Origin: Auricularia sp. M13
Taxonomy: Eukaryota; Basidiomycota; Agaricomycetes; Auriculariales; Auriculariaceae
Assembly (NCBI GenBank): GCA_037042915.1
Contig: CM073197.1
Coordinates: 3,968,001 to 4,032,000, forward strand
Direction: 5' to 3'
DNA length: 64,000 nucleotides
Below the pieces are notes generated by a model. That model searched no databases and was not told where the DNA came from. It saw nothing but the letters and a program-made list of their open reading frames with translations. Positions 8,901 to 20,639 of this stretch are shown piece after piece; the stretch's first letter is position 1; the number at the start of each line of letters is the position of its first letter. Both the position numbers and the translations under genes were made by a program.

Positions 8901-11900
8901 ATGTCCGAGACGCGCAACTGGCAGATGAGCCGCTTGCGGAAAAACACGCTATGGTGGGGCATTAACAAGCGAACAAATACGCCTCATCGCTGCCCGTACT
9001 GCAATATCGAGCTGCTAACCGGTGAAGCGCCCGGCTTTTGCTGCGGCCCTCGCGGTGAGAAACTGCACGAAGTGACACCATTGCCACCGCTGCCAGAAGA
9101 GTTTGCGGCGTTCTTAAACGATCCAAATGTGTCGTCGTTGTCCCGAATCCTCAACCTCATCTACACGTTCGCACAGCTTGAGTCGTCGCACCGATTTCCA
9201 GAGTTTGTCGGAGCGCCAGCGCACTTTGCTGTTGAAGGTCGTCTATTCCACAGAGTGCGGCCCAGTCATCAGAATTCGGCTGTACGCTGGCTATTGTACG
9301 ACGGGTTCATGCGCACCGCGACGCCCCATTCGGCGGCCAGCTGGTTCAGCAAGTTGCCTTCGGCGTGGATCGATGCGCTTGGAGCGGCTTTAATTCGAGT
9401 GAATCCTTATGTACGATTGATAAATGTTTTCCGAAATTGCCCGGAGAGCGATCTCCCAAGCGTCCAGCTCGTAATACGGGACGCAGGTGCAAACGAAGTC
9501 GCTGGCGTTATGTGCTTTGAGAATACGATTGCAGCAGACGTAAAGGTAACACGCGCCTAATACATGTAACCTAGCTGCTAACCAGCTGCTCAAGGTTCGG
9601 TCGGTGGTCATTTCCAAGAAGCGGCGGCCTGACGCGAGCTTTGTGGACGATGTCGAGGATACGTCGTCGGACATTCAATACATCTCCGTGATCAGCCGCT
9701 TCTGGGAGCCGCTCGTGTACCCTCTCTTCTATCCGCACGGCACTCTTGGCTGGGGACGCGCGTCCAGCGCCGACATGCCCGCCGACCACGCCGATGACGA
9801 CGTGATTACCAGCCAGATCTGGCACTGTCGCGCGCGACTGCTACGCGAAGAGCGGTTTTCCATCTTTGGACGCTTGACCAACGAATATGTTGTAGACATG
9901 TTCACACGGAATGTCGAATCTCGCCTTCAGTATATTCGCTTCAGTCAGGCAGCGGCACGACGCGAGGACGCAGCGCTGATGGGCTTGGACGCACCCTGCG
10001 ACTCTGAGAACGTGTTCTTGCCCGCATCCTTTCTCGGCTCCAACGCATGGTGCTCTGATCAGATTGCAGATGCACTCACGATTGCTGCCCATTGTGGTGT
10101 CCCGACGTTTTTTGTTACGATGACTTGCAACCCAGATTGGCCAGAAGTGCGCGCGAAGCTTCGCCCTGGACAGAAATGGCATGATATCCCCATCGTCGTT
10201 GCGCGCGTGTTCAAACAGAAACTCGGAGTCCTCCTGAAGCTGTTGAAGACCATGTTTCCGAATGCTGGAAGAGTGGTGCGTCCCCAGTTTATTTCCTACG
10301 CTAATAGCTTATAAATATCAGGTTTACCGTCTATTCGCGGTCGAGTTCCAGAAACGCGGCTTACCGCACTGTCACATATTGATCAAGTACAAACATGAAT
10401 GCATCACTGCTGATGACATCGACACCGTGGTCTCTGCGGAAATGCCCAAGGATCCGAACGACGCTGCGTTAGTCAAGAAGTTCATGATGCATAACCACCC
10501 AACAAACACTGCGAGTGGCGACACCAACGAGCTTCCTGAGTACTGTAAACCTCGAGCTCGTGTGTTTCCTGGCGACAAGCCTCAATCCCAGAGTTGCCGC
10601 TTCGGCTATCCGAAGCGTGTGCAAGAGGGTACGATCCTGGCGTTCGACGGACGTCCTCAATACAGGCGACGTACAGCTGGCGACAATATGGTAGTGCCAC
10701 ACTGTCTACCGCTGCTCCCTGCTCTGCAGTGCCACATCAACTTTGAGGTAGCAAATTCATCTCACATTTCCCAGTATCTTTTCAAGTATATCCGAAAAGG
10801 TGAGCTTCTGTTGGATGGCGATGGCAGGTTCTAACAATGTTTTCTAGGTGTCGATCGCGCGCACGTTCGCTTTCGTGAAGTCGGAAGCCAAGTAGTGGAC
10901 GAGATCGAAGACTACTGGCGAGCGAGGTATCTTTCTGCTGGTGAGGCTGCCTGGCGCCTCATGGGATTTCGCGTGGCCAGTAAATTCCCCGGCGTGACTG
11001 CCTTGGCCATCCATTTGGCAGAGTCACGCAAACATCGGCAATATCATCGCGTGCGAGGCCCTGTCAGTACATACTCGACTTTGGATCGCTACTTTCATCG
11101 GCCCCGCGGTCAGTACGAATGGGCAAACGAACATTATGCATTCGAAGACCTCAGCTATATGGAGTTCTACACCAAATTCCGTCACGTGCCCTGGGACGAG
11201 CGTTTACTCGCGCGGCCTGATGTCTACGTGGAGCATAACATTCCTGATGGCGAAGTCAGGCGGCTCGTCCTGCGCAGGACTGAGAAATACCGCCATTTCG
11301 TACGCGTCATGACGGTGAAGCCGTCTCAGGGCGAGTTATTCTACTTGCGGGCTATTCTACTTAATCGGCCGGCTATATCCTTCCTTGATTCCCGCACTAT
11401 CAACGGCATAACTTATCCGTCGTACCAGGAGGCCGCGCAGGCTATGGGCTTATTTGCCGAGAAGAATGAGGCCGAGTTTGCGATGCGAGAGGCCGTCGAT
11501 ATGTTCAAGACACCACGGCAAATACGTCTCCTGTTTGTGCATCTCATCATCCACGATCCCAACGAGGTCGACTACCCTCTCAACCTGTGGCAGTCCTTTC
11601 GCGAGGAGATGAGCGCAGATTTCTATCTTCGCAATGGCGGACAGCAAAATCTGGCGTATTCACGAGCCCTGGAAGAAAATTCATACATGCTGGAGGAGTT
11701 CGGTCGCAGTCTCAAGCATTACAACCTCCCAGCACCCACAGAATTTGTTGGCGAAGTCGCATACGAGCGCGACCGGTGGGCTCCGCATCTTCTCAAGTTC
11801 CAGCAGAACGTGGCCGCAGCACGCGGGCGTTTTACGCCCGAGCAGGCAGCCATCTTGGATGAAGTCACGCGCGCGATTATTCGCGACGAGCCGCTGCTGA

Positions 11901-13104
11901 TCTTCCTGGATGGAAAGGCTGGCCGCAGGAAGACATTTCTTATTAATGCCATCTGCGATTTCATACGCGCCCGCGATGAAATAGTTCTACCTACCGCGAC
12001 ATCGGCATTTGCTGCATTGCTATACGAGGGTGGACGTACGACGCACTCGTGTTTCAAGGTATGTGCAAAAATAGAGTTCATCTACGCTTAAGTTGACAAT
12101 CATTTTGCCAGATCCCCGTGGACGAGTACAATGAACTGCTCCGCTCGCCTATTGAGCCGGGCGACTCTCGTGCAAGTTTGATACATGAAGCTCGTGCGCT
12201 CATATGGGATGAAGCACCCATGGCCAACCGTGCGGCATTTAGCTGCGTGGAAGAAACACTGCGTCGTGTGTGCGGCAATGATGTGCCCTTCGGCGGCAAG
12301 ATTGTCATTCTCGCCGGTGATTTCAGGCAAACATGCCCTGTCGTTCGTCGGGGGACGCGTGCGCAAGTGGTAGATGCGTCCATTCGCCGGTCGCATCTGT
12401 GGCCACTCTTCAATGTTCGACACTTGACCGTCCCTATTCGCAACGCAGAGGACATCGCTTACGCCAACTGGGTGGACACTATAGGCGACGGCGCTGGACC
12501 CGAGGTTCCGCTAGATCTACTGCGCCATGTTCACACAGACCAGGAGATGGTAGACTTCGTCTACCCACAAACTGTCATTGATAATCCGACGGCGTGCTTG
12601 AAGCGCGCGATTCTCGTGCCAACAAACAGTCAAATCGATCACTACAACGCACTCATCCTTGCGCGTGTTGGCGGAATAGCAAGAACATATCTCTCCGCTG
12701 ATAAAATCAAGGAGGAGGACGAGGTTGGTATGCCGGAGAGCGCTGGGGCTACGCTGGATTATGCATCGCGTGCTTCCCTGCCGGGGCTTCCTCCCCATTC
12801 AACTGTGATCAAGACCAATGCTGTATTTCGCCTTCTCCGCAACTTCTCTCTTTCTCGGGGGCTAGTCAAGAACGTGCGCGTAGTAGTCGTGGATGTCGGC
12901 ACACGTCTCATCACTGTGAGACTCCTGCGAGACACAGCCGCCGGTGTGCAAGTCGATCCTGAAGACATATTGATTCCCCGCATAACATTCGAGTGTTTTC
13001 TGCCGGAGACCCGGCGCACGCTCCAGCGTCGTCAGTTTCCACTGGCACCGGCTTATGCTACGACTTTCAACAGCTGCCAGGGATTAACCCTGGACCTTAT
13101 TGCG
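8901..13104 (+). CDS. Helitron Rep/helicase, 5' portion (interrupted)
   Basis: Exons 8901-9545, 9586-10275, 10322-10799, 10848-12058 and 12112 onward, all with GT..AG introns. Order: an N-terminal zinc-like CPYC..CC cluster; a Helitron_like_N region with FFVTMTCNPDWPEVRAKL; the HUH Rep core with EFQKRGLPHCHIL (HxH) and the tyrosine motif in SQYLFKYIRKG; then a PIF1-type helicase with P-loop DGKAGRRKT, Walker B LIWDEAPMAN and GDFRQTCPVV. The usual P-loop has Gly where this has the second Arg, so ATPase function is doubtful. The frame is cut after TLDLIA by the KDZ insertion; the missing C-terminus is at 39102-39248. Such proteins drive rolling-circle transposition. Confidence 0.9.
13097..13104. 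repeat. Target-site duplication TTATTGCG (left)
   Basis: An identical TTATTGCG is found at 39094-39101. The shared string can be extended to CCTTATTGCG, so the exact length is slightly ambiguous. Eight bases give equal spacing from both element ends to the inner inverted motif, and eight is the size known for Zisupton-type elements. Confidence 0.8.
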
Positions 13105-13129
13105 CAGATATGTTAGACACTTGTATTTT

Positions 13130-13300
13130 GGTTTGCTACTCCCAGCTCCCAGAACTCCCAGGTCCTGACTTTGACTGCTCCTGACTCCTGAACCCGAGAC
13201 TTGTACTCCCAAAGTTAATGGTGAAATAAAACTTGTACTCCCAGAGAGCAACTTGTAAGGCGGAATAAAACACAAGTCACTCCTGACTCCCAAAATGGTC
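13130..13300. repeat. Left subterminal ACTCCC array of the KDZ element
   Basis: ACTCCC or CTCCCAG-type units repeat about eight times with CTCCTGACTCC spacers. On the opposite strand this equals the GGGAGT array at the right end, so the two arrays are inverted relative to each other, as expected for subterminal transposase-binding repeats. Confidence 0.7.
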
Positions 13301-13393
13301 AAAGCAGAGCAGATGTATTGCGCGAGTTGTGTGCGAAAGATACAGTGTGTCGAGATGAGAAAAAAACGAGCTACGATACAGCTATAATACAAC

Positions 13394-14280
13394 TTATGCT
13401 ACAGCTACAGGCAATTCCGGACGAAGGTGAGGCACCGGCGGCAGTCTGTGACGATAGTCCATGAAGGACTGGGCGAAGCAATGCCAAACGCTGCTCTCCA
13501 GATTATAGAAGAGCTCGGACTCGCAGTTCACGGAGTGGATGTTGCCGCCGATGGCGACGAGCTCATCCCACGGTTTGAGGAACTGGTCAGCTCGAGGCCA
13601 AGGGCGCATGAACGTGTAGAAGTTCCACAGGCTCTCGAGGCGCTCGGTGCGATCGACGACAGTCAGCTTGTTGATCGCATTCCGGTCCGTGCCAGGGACA
13701 AAGTCGGAGCCACCCCAGCAACCGCGGCATTGTCTATATCGCTGCTTTGCGTCGAAGTGGAGTGGCGCGTGGTCGGGGTGACTCTGCCGGATCGTGAGGT
13801 CGAGGTAGAAGAGCTCATAGCGGAACTCTAGCTCCGTCAGTTCCCACATGATGTACCTGCGCCAATCCAGCGACGGCCAGACAGCATCGTCGTCCTTGCC
13901 CGCCGTGAAGGGAGGAAGCTCGTAACCGTCAAAGGTCGGGTGGTTGATTCGGTCGATATATTGACCGATGCGCTTCAGCGGCTCGGCGGGCGGCATCTCG
14001 ACGGGCGGCTCAGCAGGCGGCTCGGGCGGCGTCTTGTTGGCGGGGGGCTCAGCAGGCGGCTCAGGCTGCGTCGTCAAAGGCTTTGGACCAGCAGTGGGAG
14101 GTGGTTCGAGTCGTGACGAGCTCGACGGCACCGCTGGCGGCTCGGGCCCGACAGACAACGGCGGCACAGACGGATCCTCGAAACGCGAACGGCGCCACTC
14201 GACGATGGTGCCAAGGGGGCCCATAACCGCAACGGGACCCTGCTTGTTGGCCTTTGGTTGCGGTTTTTTGACACCCGCAC
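13394..14280 (-). CDS. Proline-rich uncharacterised cargo protein
   Basis: The main frame runs from 14224 (or an in-frame extension to about 14280, reading RAGVKKPQPKANKQGP) to the stop at 13394. The N-terminal part is a Pro/Glu repeat (PEPPAEPPAN, PPEPPAEPPVEM). The C-terminal 180 residues are globular, rich in Trp and Tyr (DWRRYIMWELTELEFRYELF, LWNFYTFMRPWP) with a CRGCWG pair. No domain was recognised. It lies directly downstream of the gene at 14383-17280 on the same strand and could be its final exon(s): the intervening frame is shared apart from a TGA near 14383. The join is unresolved. Confidence 0.5.
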
Positions 14281-14382
14281 GTTCCCAGCATCTACAATTT
14301 CATGAGTGATTAATGACTGAGCACAACTGCGGACATACCCATCCCAATCTGCCCGCCAAATCCGTCGCGATCGAGGTGCCAG

Positions 14383-17280
14383 TCACGGATGGTCATCGTT
14401 TGTCCGCCACTCAATCGAGTTCTTGAGCAGCTGCTCGCCTTCGAGGTACTGCGTGGACAAGGGCAGATAGATGATGCGCTTCGCCTTGTAGTCCCACCAC
14501 TCCGTCATGCCGCGCTTGATGTTGTGGAAGTCGCGATGCTTGCGACTGATCAGCCAGAACGTTGGGGCGTCGTCGTTTGCCTCATCCACGCTGAAGTACC
14601 ACACAGTGTAGTACGTCAGCGGGCGCGTCTTCTTGCTCTTGGGCTCTGAGATATACCAGGTCTTGGGTTCGACCTGGCGCCGCTCAGCCTCGCTCCGTCG
14701 AGCTACTTCGCCTTGTTCGGGTTCGTCGAAAAGGTCGCGAATGAGCGTGTCCTTGAGCTCAGAGACGGTCTTTGCCTGGACGGGGGGACTAGGCGGACCG
14801 TACATTTCGTTCATTTCCTCCTCGCAAGAGTCAGAATCTTCGTCGATGTCGAAGACTCTCGCCGGCCGTGGACGGTTCAGACGGGGCGGAGGCGGCGGCG
14901 CAGGCTGGGGTGGAGGCGGCGGCGGATGCGGCGGCGCTGGCGCATGTACGGCTTGACCGGACTGTGCAGCAGACGGTTGGGATGCGGGCGGTAGCGGAGC
15001 AGGCTCGTCTTCGTCCTGCACACTATCATCCACAGGCTTGGGCAACGATGTGACCTTAGGTGCTGGTTGCGGCAGGCTCGCGTCCAGACCGAGCAAGTTG
15101 ACCATGCGAGCGACATGCTGCTCCGGCACGACCAACTTCAACAAATTTCGCCAATGAGGCGCGGACATGCCTGGATTCTGACTGGCATCCGTCGCCGCCA
15201 GTCGCCGAAGAAAATAAGGACGGATCTTGAGCCAATGCAGCAAGGGTTTAGCGGTATTCAAGTTTCCGCTCTTGACTTCCTGGGGCCGCGTGGCACTGGC
15301 GAGGGGTACACCGCCCTTGCCCTTGCGTAAGTTAAAGCCGGGCTCCTTTGCGGCCTTCCAGGCGTTGACGAAATACGATGCCAAGGGGACCTTGTGCAGC
15401 TGCAACTTGCCGATGTTCGGCGGCACAGGCAGCACGTCGGCGGTCATGAGGTCCAGCTGCCGCTCCCGCGATACATTCACGCGCCCGGAGACGTTATGAG
15501 CGGGCATGAATACCGTTGGGAACCAGTGCGGCCGCTCCGTGCTCTTGTAAGCCGAAATCCTGTCTGGCGCCACGAGCACAATGTTGTCCAGGCCAATTGT
15601 CGAGTTCTTCCCTTCGAGCAGCTTCGCGGTCGTTCCGCGGTTGCGCTTCTTTGGCGGGGCATCCGCTGGAACCCGGGTCTTTGCAGTTCTGGTCAGTAAC
15701 CTATCATGAGAAATAGCCAACAGATACATACCCTGTCTTTTGCGCTTGGACGACATGCCCGACCCTTTCGCGCCTGTCGATGGCCCGGCTGCTGACAGCT
15801 GCGGCGCTGGAGGCAGATGCCCTGCAAGATGCGCTGGCGCGGGAGGAAGATGCGCTGGCCGGGGAGGAAGATGCGCTGGCGGGGGAGGAAGATGCGCTGG
15901 CGGGGGAGGAAGATGCGCTGGCGGGGGAGGAAGTGGCGCTGGCAGTGGCGGCTTAGCCAGCCTCGGGTCATGGCTCGTCGAACTCGGACCTGCAACGCCG
16001 CTCGACGAGCTTGCGACGGGTACAGGCGCGTTGTCCTGGAAGCCGACGTCCTCGGTGCCGTTCCAGACGGACTCGGTGACGGCGACGTTTGATCCAGAGA
16101 AGTTCGTGATGTCGCTGACGGGCTGCGCCTCGACATAATGGTTGCGCTCGATGTCGTGTATATGAGCGCATTGCTGACTCCCGTACATCCTGTACATGGC
16201 TCGTCGGATGACTCCCGCCCGCTGCTTCTCAAGGAGCTCGTTGAAGTGTGCTCGAGTGAAAGGCAGGAGCTGCCACACAGGAATGTCTCGCGATCGTAGA
16301 ACATGGCGAACTTGTCACTGGTGGTGAAGCAGCCCCGATAAGGCGCGACGTGCCGAGTAGCCTGATATATATGCGCCCGGCGAGCAACCTCGTATGACGA
16401 GACGGTGGGAATGTATGCGTCCAATCCCGCCTCGAGGTCGCCCGTCTTCTTCTCCAACTCCATCCAGCCCCGTATCTCGTTCAGACAGCGCTGCCACTCT
16501 GCGAAGTTGACGTGACAGTCCCACTTCTTTAACGACTGTCGTCTCAGGCTGCTTGTGAGCTCAACGAACTTGTCGTACCGCTCCGTTGGAATACGGGCCA
16601 ACGCAGTCCTGCGGCCTGGCTTCTCCACGGCTGCCCGCCAAAGGGGTGTCGTCTCCAGCTCCGTCGTTTCGATACGATTTAGAAGCAGCGTGGGCAACTT
16701 GAAGAGCTCGCTGCCTGCTGGTCGGAGGTGCTCGTCTTCGAGACGATACCAACCCAAGTCTCCGAGCATGTCGGTGTGCCGGAGATTCCACCAGGCGCGG
16801 CCAATCTGCAGCGGAACTTGTGAGCCCACTGGCTTGAGCAGCGGCACGAACGCCATGTGCAGGTTGTTCTCGTCGTGCATCTGCGGCAGTTGGCTTGCCT
16901 CGTAGAGACCGAAGCGACCGTCGACGCAGCGCGTTGGGTCGACGACGGGGTAGTCTGGTATCTCGGGCACAACGTCTCGATTTGTCCGCACGATGTATCT
17001 GGCCTCCCGCAGGCTGGGCCAGGCGCAGAAATACGGCAGAGCGGTGAACGAGGGGTCCTCCCTGAACGAAGCCATCAGAGGCTCGTCTGCCAGTAGAAAC
17101 ATCTCGAGAACTCACGATTCATTCTCGTCGATGTCCATCTGGACGTCGACAGCCTGTGCCTGCGCGTTCGGATTCGACGCTGGCTGGCTGCGAGGTCGTC
17201 AGCATCAGATCGAGACGGCATACTCGAAACACTCACGCATTGTCGACGTCCATATCGACGTCTCGAGAGTCCACGTTCAT
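14383..17280 (-). CDS. Large proline-rich cargo protein, apparently frameshifted
   Basis: It begins with ATG 17280 and two short acidic exons (MNVDSRDVDMDVDNA; then about 17185-17120), followed by a long exon from about 17090. The first part has a Trp-rich globular segment (AWWNLRHTDMLGDLGWYRL). Near 16290 the sensible frame changes (AMFYDRE to PVWQLLPFTRAHF) with no visible intron, suggesting a one- or two-base frameshift. Downstream come five PAHLPP-type repeats (about 15960-15820), a short KRKRQ, a region with NIVLVAPDRISAYKSTERPH, a long Pro tract (HPPPPPPQPAPPPPP) and a C-terminus with TYYTVWYFSVDEAND. Function unknown. It occurs only as KDZ cargo here. Confidence 0.5.
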
Positions 17281-17339
17281 TTTCGTTTGCCTGAGCGACT
17301 TGTAAATAAAAATTGACATGGTTTCGGTCTAGATGGCTC

Positions 17340-18870
17340 ACTGAAATATGAGTTCGAGAATATCTACTAGTGGATCTGTGGATGATTTCTATACTACGTC
17401 TAATATACGACAGGCTGGATACTTGGGACGATTCTGAGTGGTGGGAGGGGGTGGAGAGAGACGGACGGTACAGGCGGTGACTGTGCGATGCACGAACGAA
17501 CGGGACGCTTGAGCGCTGATCGCGGCAAGCTCAACAGCCACGTTCACTGATGCGTGAGCGTGGTGCTAATTTATGTTCACTTGCGAGGGACAGACGGACT
17601 GGGGGTGCGCAGGCAGCGTGACTGTGTGATGCACGGACGAACTGGACGCTTGAGCGCTGATCGCGGCAAGCTCAACAGCCACGTTCACTGATGCGTGAGC
17701 GTGGCGCTGATTTATGTGGAGTTGCGAGGGAGAGACGGACTGGGGTGCGCAGGCTGCGCAGTACAGGCGGCGATTGTCTGACGCTCAAAGACGCTGGTGT
17801 CACTGATGCGTGAACCAGGTCGATGGTGCAGGAGCTCCCAGTAGCGCGTCCAGCTACACGTTCGCTGACGCGCGAACGGTCCACTGGCACGATACTCTGC
17901 GTCGACTGACTCGTCTACGCAGCGAAGGAGAGCTTGGAGAGCGCCCGGCGGCAGCCGGCGGCTGACTCGGGCACTTCGAACTCCGCTCAGCCAAATCGGT
18001 CGTCTAAGTTGTCGAATGGCCTTGCCTCGACGAAGAGGCCGAGAATAAATTTATAAAATTTCGAAAAAAATAAGAAAACTACAACAAGTTCAAATGAGCA
18101 CACTGGAATAATATCTCATGAAATTTCCGCTGTGCCCTTCCTGTCTCACACTCCTGACTCAACCTCATGGCCTGAGATAGCATTATTTTAACTGAGAAAC
18201 CCTCAATTTAACTCTCAAAGGGGTCTTGTAGATTAGTTAAGTCATCTTGAGCCCTGCATTGGCTGAGCTTTCATTTCCAGAGTTCGCGTTCCCGAACGGG
18301 ACACGTCACGTGACGCTGTTGACGGTGACGCAATGAGCAGTGAGACGCGACTGCGACCGCACGTTGAGGATCCTGGCCCGGATACTTGCCGCAATATGTT
18401 CGGAATAATATCTTAAATACAATCCGTCGGTCGTGGGCGCGGGACGGACGCGTCGCGAGCAACGGACGCGTCTCGCACCGACAGCGACGAAAAGGGTATT
18501 CAACCGCTGCTCTGGCTGCCGTTCGCGACCACCCTGAGCTGCCGCAACGGCGTCACTGGCTTATGCTAGGACCCTAGAGCTCCCTCAAGCCGCAGCGGCG
18601 AAGGTTGCTCCGGGGTATGCGGCCAGAGCAGAAGTTGAACACGCGGTTTAAAGTCCGCGTGTTCGCGGCTTCTGCGCGCCGGGTTGCACGCACCACGTGA
18701 CCTGCATTCCCGATATGGCAACGATTCCGTGCCTGCACCGGTCCGCAAAACACGCGCCGCACATGATGTGCTGGCGTTGCTCTTATCGATCCTCGATCTC
18801 TCCCTAATAACCCACGTCGCAGCGAGCACATAAGCCGTGCTTTTCCGCAGCCGATCTCGCGCACATCCGT
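17340..18870. other. Gene-poor spacer with tandem repeats inside the KDZ element
   Basis: No convincing gene was found. The stretch contains the 141-base tandem repeat described separately, further single copies of a short hairpin (ACGTTCGCTGACGCGCGAACG near 17861), an A/T-rich segment near 18040-18090 and an unremarkable remainder leading to the start of the dioxygenase gene. Confidence 0.5.
17475..17756. repeat. Two-copy 141-base tandem repeat with hairpin
   Basis: The phrase GACGCTTGAGCGCTGATCGC begins at 17504 and again at 17645, a period of 141. Each unit contains the imperfect palindrome CACGTTCACTGATGCGTGAGCGTG. Related hairpins occur at 23998-24025, 29605-29632, 29790-29810 and 29883-29900, all within the KDZ element. 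Confidence 0.7.
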
Positions 18871-18877
18871 CCTGCCC

Positions 18878-20455
18878 ATGGCCGACACTCCAGGTGCGCA
18901 ATTCATCGTTCTGGCCATTGCGACTCATCAACTCGTCGGTAGGACCATATCCCGAGAATGAGAGTATCCCGGTGGACTTCGCCGAGTTATTCCAGAGAAT
19001 CGTGCAGCAGGCACAGCTCAGCGGTGGGGAAAACTGCGAGATCTCTTTGGCATTCAACGCGACGGTACGGAGGAAGCTCTATCGGACGACGATGCTGGAC
19101 AGGTCACTGAGCAACCTGTGACTCCGGTACAAGCTGCTGGGACTCTCGCGGCTGGCGAATCAGCTGCTGAGCCGCTCGCGGAAACTGGGACAAAAGCTAA
19201 AGGCCGCAAGCATAAGTCAGCATCGCCTGAACACTCACGCACTTGCTCTGACTTGCCACGAAGGAAATCCAGAGCACTAAATCCCGAGAAACTCGAGGCG
19301 AAGATGCTTACAAGCTGGCATCGTCTCAATAAGAAGATGCTAGAGACTGCGCTGAAGCCCGGGAATATACGTACGTACTGTTGAGAATACATGCCCTCAC
19401 CAACTCCTCCGTACAGACCGCGTTCCCGAGCTCGACCTCGCCGCGCTCGTCGACAGGAATCAAGAGCGCAACAGCAAGCCTTACCCCGCCTTCGAATCTG
19501 TGACGGCCAGGGTCAGCGATGAGCCTTTTGTCCTCGTGGACAAGAAAGACGTACCTGCTGTCATCGTTTTCCCGAACTGGTTATCCAAAGCTAGTCATGT
19601 GCGTCCGCGCTGCTGCGGAAACTCCTACTCACGTGCGGAATAAACTCAGGACATCCTATTCAAGAGTCTCATGGACTTCGGGCGCAGTGTCGGTGTGAAA
19701 ATTCGCGCTGGCGCAGATCAGAATGCGAGAGACGCGGAAGAATGCTATACTCGGCAGGAGCATCAAGACGAACTGCACGGCGTATTCCAGTTGGTATCCA
19801 TCTGGAGGGCCCTCGGTCGATCGGTGAGCTCAGATGATCAGCCTAGAGTGTGTGTGCTCACCGGGTGAAGGCGAACAATGGCCCTGCGGGGCCCGCTCGC
19901 GATCTCTTCAAGAAAACAGACAACCTCAACGCGGGGCTCGCGTTGCTTCGAGAGCTGCGGCTCGTGACCATGCGACTCATGGACATGTTCCAGCTCATCG
20001 ACCCCGAGCAGTACAACCTCTTCAACGATGCCTCGGAGAAGTTGAAAGCCATGTACCCCGCATATGCCGCGCTGGCCGCTGCCGACCCCTCCTTCCTCCA
20101 CGGGAGAAGTCTCATCTACAATCGAGAGACCGGCGAACACACTGACCGCCGCGATATGAAGCTCGCATGGACGCCGATTCTCACAGTGGGTAAATACCGC
20201 GAAGGCACGCTTCGTGTCGCGGGTTCGGACATTAACTATCTCCCCGGAACACTTGCGTTCATTAGAGGGGGCATCTTGAAGCACTCTGTTCAATTCGCAG
20301 GCGGTCAGCGCATCGCGATTGCGCACTTCATGCACAAGAATGTCCTTGCGGAGGTCGGTGCAACGAAGGTCAAGCTTTTCACATACAAAGAAATGGCGGG
20401 CTATAAGCCGCCTTTCGACGAAGGCAACGGTGACTGCGATGAACCGATGAATTAG
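18878..20455 (+). CDS. TET/JBP-like 2-oxoglutarate/Fe(II) dioxygenase
   Basis: The catalytic end is clear: RDLFKKTDNLNAGLALLREL, then the HxD motif in NRETGEHTDRRD, TPILTVGKYREGTLRV, LPGTLAFIRGGILKHSV with the distal His, and GGQRIAIAHFMH with the Arg expected to hold 2-oxoglutarate. TET/JBP enzymes oxidise 5-methylcytosine or thymine in DNA. Exons resolved: about 19424-19598 (ELDLAALVDRN, VIVFPNWLSKASH), 19651-about 19823 (ILFKSLMDFGRSVGVKIRAG) and 19869-20455; upstream is a Lys/Arg-rich segment to about 19377. The N-terminal exon(s) are uncertain; ATG 18878 is only a candidate. Its presence as cargo of a KDZ element matches a known basidiomycete association. Confidence 0.8.
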
Positions 20456-20639
20456 TTTCTGAAGATCGCATGTATTCAACTCACCCTGGCAAGCATATAT
20501 GCACTCATATCTCACCTTACTAATTTTCGGGCACTCATTCATCATGAACAAATGAAAGCATTAAGATTGGCGGTTAAGAGGGTCAAGGACAGGCTCATCG
20601 AGATTACAAAGTGATTAAAATAAATTAAGGGAAGGGTAT

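Noticed and set aside
14868-15120. Arg-rich frames opposite the proline-rich cargo gene
   Set aside because: They are mirror translations of Pro-coding GC repeats on the minus strand.
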